Assembly: GCA_900755995.1 (NCBI GenBank)
Contig: CAAEIM010000211.1
Location: forward strand, 1-6,103
Length of the DNA stretch: 6,103 nt
From: Clostridia bacterium
GTDB lineage: Bacteria; Bacillota; Clostridia; Oscillospirales; Acutalibacteraceae
Direction of reading: 5' to 3'
Below are positions 1 through 4,072 of this stretch, one piece after another. Position numbers and translations under genes: made by a program. How positions within the stretch are numbered: the first letter of the stretch is position 1; each line of letters opens with the position of its first letter. Below the pieces are notes generated by a model. That model searched no databases. It saw nothing but the letters and a program-made list of their open reading frames with translations, and was not told the DNA's origin.

Positions 1-2063
1 AATGACGGCATTTCCTTAGCCGTTACCCTGCCGTTTCTTTTTATATAGGTCAAAGGAGCGCCTGCTTTGTTAAGGGTGACTCTGCCGCTGAACAAATCTA
101 TTTTAGCCACATCTACGGTAGAAAGCGATTCGTCCTCGCTCTTTATCATCAATGCGGAATTAACAATTTGCAGCGAGCTTTCGGGAGTCAGTCCCGACTT
201 TAAAAGTCTTGTCATAATTGAAGTCGCCATATTGCCGTCAACCGCCGCTCTGCCGCCTGTACCCATACCGTCACACACAATAGCATAGGTATTGCCTGTT
301 CCGTCATTAAAATAATTCAGACAGTCGCCGCAGAGCTTTCCCCTGTTGGCTATATGCTGCTCTGTTCCGATTTCAACATCGTAAACGGGCATTTCGCAAA
401 GCTTTACTCTGATGCTTCCACCCTCGTTTGTAATCAAGGGCAAATCAAACCGTCTGCCGCAGCATTTTGAAATTTCACGCATAAGCAAGCCCTTTGAAAA
501 CCGCTTTGATTTTTGAGACAGCAATAGCTCAACGTTCATTCTGCCCCCCGATGTAATCAGGCAAATACATTCAATCGGGATAAGTCCCATTGAAGATAAA
601 ACCGAGATTATCCGCTCAGCCGCCTCGTTGTCGCACTTCATAGTGCTCTTAAACTCATCGGCAAGATCAGAAAGAATATCGCCTACTCCCGAAAACTGCC
701 CCGCAACCACACTGCGCACATCATCTACCCTGCGCTGTGCTTCAAGGCAGGAAAGGTACTCCCTGTAATTGCTGTTCATACTGTCGGAGATTTCTCGCTT
801 TTTACAGCATTTCTTAACAAAAAGCTCCTCAACATCATTTTCGCTCACTCTGCCCTGCTGTTCAAGCCTTTCTTCAAGGCGGCAAAAATCATCATAGGTC
901 ACCCCCTCCTGTTTATCGTGGCAATATACCTTTAAACCACATCCTGAGCAGACATTTTTTCTGACATTGTCGCATACCATATCAAGTGTGGGTGAATACA
1001 GGCGCTTTAGTCTGTCAGAAACTCCGTTTACATCATTTTTGACATTCGCAATGGCTTTTGAGGCAAAATCAAGCCTCATAACTACATTTTTTCTCAGTGT
1101 TTCGCCCAGAGAGGCATTTTTTTCGTGAGAAAAAACAGGAGCAATAAAATTGCCTACCTCCTTAGGCAGAATCATAAATATAACCGAAGCCGCAAAGCTC
1201 TCTATAAGAACCTCGGCAAGAGCCACACTGTCGCTGAACGCAAGGCACATTACAGCATCGGAAATCATAAAAGCGATTACGCAGCCGAGCTTTCCCACCG
1301 AAGAAAAAAGACCCGCCATAAGTCCGCCAAAGGCATAGCCGCCGCAGATAAAACCTAATCCTTTGCTTGCAATGCTGAATATTGCGCCCGTTGCTATTCC
1401 GCAGACCGAACCGCCGGCAACGCCGCCGTACCTTGCGCAAAGCAGTGTGACAAGTACCGCCATTATTCGTCCTACCGATATTCCCTCAATAGCTACACTG
1501 CCAAACGAAAGTATGAGTATGCAGCCTGTCAGCACCAGACTTGCTGTTTCCTGCTGACTAAAGGCGGCTATGCTTCTTCTTCCGCTTGAAAGCTTCACTG
1601 TACAGCTGAAGAAATATGCGGCTGTGCCCGCAAGCGTTGCTTCAATAACGCAGTCGGTAATTGAGGAAAGCGTGCTTGTGCTTACAAAGGTGAGCACCAC
1701 TCCCGTGGCAAGTATCGGTAAAAAAGCGGTAAGCGGCGCAAACAGCGGACTGTCCTTTACCCTTTTCAGGTCGCTTGTAAGCCACCGTATTCCGCCTATT
1801 GCCACCACAACGGCTATGTATCTGAAGCTATCCGAGGGCGTAAGCAAAATGTATCCAAGTCCCGTTCCCGCCAAAGCAGACAGCAAATATTTTTGCGGCA
1901 CAGCTGCTGCGAAGGAAGCACCAAAGGGTGCAAGATTACCTAACATTGCCCCCTTTGAAACAAGAACTCCGCTGACAAAATACACTATATTGGTAATTAT
2001 CTCCCTTGTCACCTCAGCCGAGCCTTCAAAATTTTTGCGAACCAGAGCTTTTTTTGCCTCCAT
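1..2063 (-). CDS. spoIIE: Stage II sporulation protein E, SpoIIE (C-terminus beyond window)
   Basis: SpoIIE is a membrane-anchored PP2C-type serine phosphatase that dephosphorylates SpoIIAA at the asymmetric septum, releasing sigma-F in the forespore; it also interacts with FtsZ (known from Bacillus). The minus-strand frame stays open for 687 codons and leaves the window inside the catalytic domain. The Bacillus protein is about 827 residues, so roughly the last 100-140 residues are missing. Residues about 20-310 are a series of hydrophobic segments matching the multi-pass domain I. Residues about 310-575 are the soluble middle domain, with Cys364, Cys372, Cys375 and Cys381. The PP2C domain follows, with Gly579-Asp580 and the metal-binding CDGMGTGGRAA motif (Asp598), then TVDVAKIDLFSG. 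The C-terminal metal-binding Asp motif is not in view. I chose ATG 2063 because AAGGA lies 8 nt upstream; the in-frame ATG at 2072 has GG directly against it. No frameshift is seen. Confidence 0.96.
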   Translation of the reverse strand, partial: MEAKKALVRKNFEGSAEVTREIITNIVYFVSGVLVSKGAMLGNLAPFGASFAAAVPQKYLLSALAGTGLGYILLTPSDSFRYIAVVVAIGGIRWLTSDLKRVKDSPLFAPLTAFLPILATGVVLTFVSTSTLSSITDCVIEATLAGTAAYFFSCTVKLSSGRRSIAAFSQQETASLVLTGCILILSFGSVAIEGISVGRIMAVLVTLLCARYGGVAGGSVCGIATGAIFSIASKGLGFICGGYAFGGLMAGLFSSVGKLGCVIAFMISDAVMCLAFSDSVALAEVLIESFAASVIFMILPKEVGNFIAPVFSHEKNASLGETLRKNVVMRLDFASKAIANVKNDVNGVSDRLKRLYSPTLDMVCDNVRKNVCSGCGLKVYCHDKQEGVTYDDFCRLEERLEQQGRVSENDVEELFVKKCCKKREISDSMNSNYREYLSCLEAQRRVDDVRSVVAGQFSGVGDILSDLADEFKSTMKCDNEAAERIISVLSSMGLIPIECICLITSGGRMNVELLLSQKSKRFSKGLLMREISKCCGRRFDLPLITNEGGSIRVKLCEMPVYDVEIGTEQHIANRGKLCGDCLNYFNDGTGNTYAIVCDGMGTGGRAAVDGNMATSIMTRLLKSGLTPESSLQIVNSALMIKSEDESLSTVDVAKIDLFSGRVTLNKAGAPLTYIKRNGRVTAKEMPS

Positions 2064-2069
2064 TTTTAA

Positions 2070-2077
2070 CATCCTTT
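2070..2077 (-). promoter_or_regulatory. spoIIE ribosome-binding site
   Basis: On the minus strand, AAAAGGAT precedes ATG 2063 with 8 nt between AAGGA and the start codon. This spacing favours ATG 2063 over the upstream in-frame ATG at 2072, which overlaps the same element. Confidence 0.7.
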
Positions 2078-2118
2078 TCTTCTTATAGTAGATAGCATCA
2101 TCTGCAACCTTTACATAT

Positions 2119-2151
2119 ATTATAAAATTTTGCCCTCAATCGTTTTGTCAT
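2119..2151 (-). promoter_or_regulatory. Candidate spoIIE promoter with 21-bp spacer
   Basis: On the minus strand, ATGACA (2151-2146) is followed after exactly 21 bp by a perfect TATAAT (2124-2119), about 55 nt ahead of the spoIIE start. Sigma-A promoters normally have 17-18 bp. From established knowledge, the Bacillus spoIIE and spoIIG promoters have this abnormal 21-22 bp spacing and depend on Spo0A~P. I could not find a convincing full Spo0A box (TGTCGAA); the AATGACAA over the -35 element is only a partial match. The -10 is strong; the Spo0A link is inferred. Confidence 0.5.
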
Positions 2152-2405
2152 TATATGGATGGCAATTTATATATTCTTTTGTAGAAATAATATCCGTAGT
2201 TAAATTTATAATTTTTTAATCGGTAAATATACAGTTTTTATAAGTATTTAAGCCGTAATCTTATTTTTTAACAGTAAAATGACATTCGTGGTATAAAACT
2301 ATTTTTTATTATGATATAAAGTATAAAATTCGGATAAAGGGGTAGTTATGGTTATATAAAAACCAAATTTCAGGCACAAAAAGCACTGAATTAAACCAAA
2401 CTATC

Positions 2406-2437
2406 TGCTCAAATTAAAAAATGCTCAAACTAAAAAA
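2406..2437. repeat. 16-bp direct tandem repeat, two copies
   Basis: TGCTCAAATTAAAAAA (2406-2421) is followed immediately by TGCTCAAACTAAAAAA (2422-2437), with a single mismatch. The second copy runs into the T-tract (minus strand) of the terminator next to it. It is probably a small local duplication; no function is claimed. Confidence 0.75.
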
Positions 2438-2461
2438 GCACAGCGTCAAAAGCGCTGTGCT
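2431..2461 (-). terminator. Rho-independent terminator of the ATP-grasp gene
   Basis: AGCACAGCG (2437-2445) and CGCTGTGCT (2453-2461) form a perfect 9-bp GC-rich stem with a 7-nt loop. Read on the minus strand, the hairpin starts 15 nt after the TAA stop at 2477 and is followed directly by a run of T (2436-2432). This is a textbook intrinsic terminator. It separates the ATP-grasp transcript from spoIIE, so the two are not an operon. Confidence 0.93.
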
Positions 2462-2476
2462 AAATTGTTTGTCTTA

Positions 2477-3490
2477 TTATATACCCTTTACATATTGCCT
2501 TAAGGTTGGCAAAAAGCCGATTTTATCGGGAGCTTGAATCGGCATCTGAGGGAAAGCGTCGTGTCCCGGCATATTATTAGCCTCAATAAACAAAGGGCCG
2601 TCCTTTGTGATACCAACATCCCAGCCAATATAACCGAGCTGCGGAAGCCTCAGCGCCGCTTCTCTGCACATAGCCAGTGATTCTTTCCAGAAAGGAATTT
2701 GGTATCCCTTGAGAACACAGCCGGAGCGAGGGTGCTTTTCGTACACATTCATCTGCTTGTCACAGGCTGCACAGGAAATTTTTCCTGATTCCAAATCCAC
2801 AGGCGAATACATTCCGCCGGCATTAATGTTATCCACAGGTCGGTCGCTGTTGCCCATACGGATACAGGCATAAACAGTATTTGCCTTGCCATCCGACAGC
2901 ACGGTATAAACTCTGATAGTATTTACGGACTCAGGGTTAATTATGCTCATATCGGGATGCTGAACAACAACCTCCTCAACAATGCTGATATTTCTTTTTT
3001 TCAGCTCGTCATACATATCGTCAAGACTCTTGAAATCAGACCTTTTAAGCTTATCTACACCTTCACCGCAGCACAAATCATCAGGCTTGCAGATTACTTC
3101 ATCAAAATCCTGCATAAATTTAATAAAATCCTCTTTGCTGCATTCTGCAAAGTTGAGCCATTTGCGATGCAGGCAGTCGCTGAAAACAGAATAAAACTCA
3201 GTTTTATTATCAAGAATGTGATAATAATTTGGATTGTTGAGCTGCTTTACTATAGAATTATTAATTCCCCTGGTTACAAAGGTTGCCCTCTGCTCGCTGT
3301 TTAGATTAAAAAACTCGCACAACAGGTAATCTTTGTAGCCGGCCCCGTATTTAAAACCGCAATAAATAATATCCGTGAGCGCAGACAGCCTCGGCTTGCC
3401 CGAAAGCTTATGCACTGTTTTTGCTGTATCAAACAGCGCGCCATAGTCCATATGAACAATGCATCTGAATATATATCCAAGTTTTCCCAT
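2477..3490 (-). CDS. Sugar-transfer-associated ATP-grasp family protein
   Basis: This is a complete 337-residue cytoplasmic protein with no signal peptide or membrane segment. It resembles the ATP-grasp family named sugar-transfer associated ATP-grasp (Pfam ATPgrasp_ST), whose members often sit in exopolysaccharide loci; their substrate is not established. Visible ATP-grasp features are Lys135 in ICKPDDLCCGEGV (probable nucleotide-binding strand and glycine-rich loop), the acidic pair Glu172-Glu173, the NTIRVYT strand (Arg193), NINAGGMYSPVDLESG (about 221-236), and the C-terminal GWDVG (Asp291) with IEANN (Glu303, Asn305), the usual Mg-ATP ligands. I start at ATG 3490, with AAAGGA 9 nt upstream; extending to the TTG at 3514 would swallow that site. 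It is transcribed alone, with its own promoter and terminator. No glycosyltransferase genes adjoin it, so the polysaccharide link rests only on family. The protein is rich in cysteines, as is common in anaerobes. Confidence 0.88.
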   Translation of the reverse strand: MGKLGYIFRCIVHMDYGALFDTAKTVHKLSGKPRLSALTDIIYCGFKYGAGYKDYLLCEFFNLNSEQRATFVTRGINNSIVKQLNNPNYYHILDNKTEFYSVFSDCLHRKWLNFAECSKEDFIKFMQDFDEVICKPDDLCCGEGVDKLKRSDFKSLDDMYDELKKRNISIVEEVVVQHPDMSIINPESVNTIRVYTVLSDGKANTVYACIRMGNSDRPVDNINAGGMYSPVDLESGKISCAACDKQMNVYEKHPRSGCVLKGYQIPFWKESLAMCREAALRLPQLGYIGWDVGITKDGPLFIEANNMPGHDAFPQMPIQAPDKIGFLPTLRQYVKGI

Positions 3491-3499
3491 TACGAAAAG

Positions 3500-3505
3500 T
3501 CCTTT
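3500..3505 (-). promoter_or_regulatory. Ribosome-binding site that sets the ATP-grasp start
   Basis: On the minus strand AAAGGA lies 9 nt before ATG 3490. It falls inside the longer open frame that begins with TTG at 3514, which argues that the shorter ATG-initiated protein is the real product. Confidence 0.75.
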
Positions 3506-3545
3506 ACCACACAATAGTTAAAAAGCAAATTTAACAAGTTACTAA

Positions 3546-3577
3546 TTTGTAATCTATTCTAAGGCTTTGATTACAAA
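3546..3577. promoter_or_regulatory. Candidate operator: perfect 9-bp inverted repeat over the promoter
   Basis: TTTGTAATC (3546-3554) and GATTACAAA (3569-3577) are perfect inverted copies separated by 14 bp. The arm centres are 23 bp apart, about two helical turns. One arm lies in the -35/-10 spacer and the other just downstream of the -10 at the expected start site. That placement fits a dimeric repressor blocking the ATP-grasp promoter. The regulator is unknown and the operator role is inferred. Confidence 0.55.
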
Positions 3578-3584
3578 ATGTCAA
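3556..3584 (-). promoter_or_regulatory. Sigma-A promoter of the ATP-grasp gene
   Basis: On the minus strand a perfect TTGACA (3584-3579) is followed by a 17-bp spacer and TAGAAT (3561-3556), one mismatch from TATAAT. Transcription should begin near 3549, giving a leader of about 60 nt before ATG 3490. An inverted repeat overlaps the promoter, suggesting repression. Confidence 0.85.
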
Positions 3585-3655
3585 TAGTTTATTTGGTGTT
3601 TGTGTTGTAAAATTTTCCAAAAAATAATATGACTTTTAAATAGCCGCACAAACTA

Positions 3656-3673
3656 ATTTACAAATCTGTAAAT
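3656..3673. promoter_or_regulatory. 18-bp palindrome, possible second regulator site
   Basis: ATTTACA-AATC-TGTAAAT is a perfect 7-bp inverted repeat with a 4-bp centre. It lies between the two divergent promoters. It shares the ACTAATTT (3541-3548 and 3652-3659) and TTACAAA words with the inverted repeat over the ATP-grasp promoter, so the same protein might bind both. In such AT-rich DNA chance is a real alternative. Confidence 0.35.
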
Positions 3674-3760
3674 ATAAATCAGCTATGATTATTGGTATTA
3701 TTTGTCTATTGTGTACAAATTTATGCCCTGAATTTTTACAGCCAAGAAATACATTAACTG

Positions 3761-3789
3761 TTGTAATTATTGTAAGTTAATGCTATAAT
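3761..3789 (+). promoter_or_regulatory. Extended -10 sigma-A promoter of the CBM protein gene
   Basis: TTGTAA (3761-3766), a 17-bp spacer and a perfect TATAAT (3784-3789) preceded by TG at 3781-3782 form a strong sigma-A promoter with an extended -10. Transcription should start near 3796, which makes the leader about 275 nt long. No catabolite-response (cre) site is recognisable. Confidence 0.75.
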
Positions 3790-3855
3790 AACAAATAATA
3801 GGAACGCAATAAAAAAATTAACAAACCTGTTTACTTTTGGAGGAAGGTATATCAA

Positions 3856-3864
3856 ATGCTTTAA
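3856..3864 (+). other. Two-codon upstream ORF, Met-Leu-stop
   Basis: ATG CTT TAA follows GGAGG (3839-3843) at 12 nt, with a further AAGG at 8 nt. The ORF begins exactly at the left arm of the palindrome ATGCTTTaAAAGCAT. Translation is unproven. Confidence 0.3.
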
Positions 3865-3984
3865 AAGCATCAGATTCTAAAGAATTATAAAAAAGATTAA
3901 TTATTGTGCATTTATGTGAAATAATTTAACGTTTTTGTCGTTAAAAGGTTTAAAAAGTTAATTAAACTTCTAAAAATGAATATT

Positions 3985-4009
3985 AAAGGAGAGAATTCCA
4001 ATGTTTTGA
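3985..4009 (+). other. Two-codon upstream ORF, Met-Phe-stop, with strong ribosome-binding site
   Basis: AAAGGAG (3985-3991) lies 9 nt ahead of ATG TTT TGA (4001-4009). This signal and spacing are the same as those of the downstream CBM gene (AAAGGAG, 9 nt). Ribosomes would be expected to load here and stop after two codons, 63 nt before the main start codon. Whether this is a regulatory minimal ORF or the relic of a leader peptide cannot be decided from sequence. Confidence 0.4.
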
Positions 4010-4056
4010 TTAGTGTGGTATAAAAATCAGTAGTTTTAAACTCAACAAATATTGAA

Positions 4057-4063
4057 AAAGGAG
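4057..4063 (+). promoter_or_regulatory. Ribosome-binding site of the CBM protein
   Basis: AAAGGAG with 9 nt to ATG 4073 decides the start. The in-frame ATG at 4064 abuts the site and is too close to be used. Confidence 0.85.
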
Positions 4064-4072
4064 ATGCTTTTA

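Larger units (their letters stand above)
2064..2476. other. AT-rich intergenic region between spoIIE and the ATP-grasp gene
   Basis: No credible coding frame is present on either strand in this 413-bp gap. Both flanking genes are on the minus strand. The region holds the candidate spoIIE promoter near its left end, a 16-bp tandem repeat, and the terminator of the ATP-grasp gene at its right end. The middle (about 2155-2400) is very AT-rich with only weak 5-bp inverted repeats, and I assign it no function. Confidence 0.8.
3491..4072. other. Divergent intergenic region
   Basis: This is 582 bp of AT-rich DNA between the leftward ATP-grasp gene and the rightward CBM protein gene. I see no normal-sized gene. 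It holds one strong promoter in each direction, two inverted repeats on the left side, and on the right a long leader with short palindromes and two tiny ORFs. About 3674-3760 shows nothing I can assign. Confidence 0.8.
3796..4072 (+). other. Long 5' leader with several short palindromes
   Basis: The predicted untranslated leader of the CBM protein is unusually long. It contains ATGCTTTaAAAGCAT (3856-3870), ATTCTaaAGAAT (3874-3885), a 7-bp stem TTTAACG/CGTTAAA with a 7-nt loop (3925-3945), GTTTAA/TTAAAC (3948-3967) and AGTTTtAAACT (4032-4042). None matches a riboswitch I know, and none is followed by a clear terminator T-tract. Some palindromes are expected by chance in AT-rich sequence. A second extended -10-like element, TGgTATAAA (4016-4024), lacks a good -35. 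Regulatory function is inferred from length and arrangement. Confidence 0.45.

Noticed and set aside
1125..1557. Several overlapping 60-90 codon frames on both strands
   Set aside because: All are shadows of spoIIE in other frames, with basic or low-complexity translations and no ribosome-binding sites.
1570..2088. 172-codon plus-strand open frame
   Set aside because: It is antisense to the SpoIIE membrane domain, which translates without a break on the minus strand. The frame has no family resemblance.
2349..2377. Hairpins TGGTT/AACCA and, nearby, TTCAG/CTGAA
   Set aside because: Stems are only 5 bp with long AT-rich loops, expected by chance, and they are not next to a gene end.
2957..3304. 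115-codon plus-strand open frame
   Set aside because: It is antisense to the well-supported ATP-grasp gene.
3491..3514. TTG start giving an 8-residue N-terminal extension of the ATP-grasp protein
   Set aside because: The extension would contain the AAAGGA ribosome-binding site that serves ATG 3490, and TTG 3514 has no good site of its own.
3914..3919. ATG-TGA start-stop in the leader
   Set aside because: There is no Shine-Dalgarno sequence upstream, so initiation is unlikely.
3934..3942. Spo0A-box-like TTTGTCGTT in the CBM gene leader
   Set aside because: It lacks the final AA of TTGTCGAA. It lies in the loop and arm of a hairpin, downstream of the promoter, and is a single copy.
3976..4023. 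15-codon ORF in the CBM gene leader
   Set aside because: No ribosome-binding site precedes its ATG, unlike the overlapping two-codon ORF at 4001. An attenuator peptide cannot be supported.
3796..4072. c-di-GMP or other known riboswitch
   Set aside because: None of the conserved riboswitch core sequences I know is present. Only short AT-rich stems are seen.
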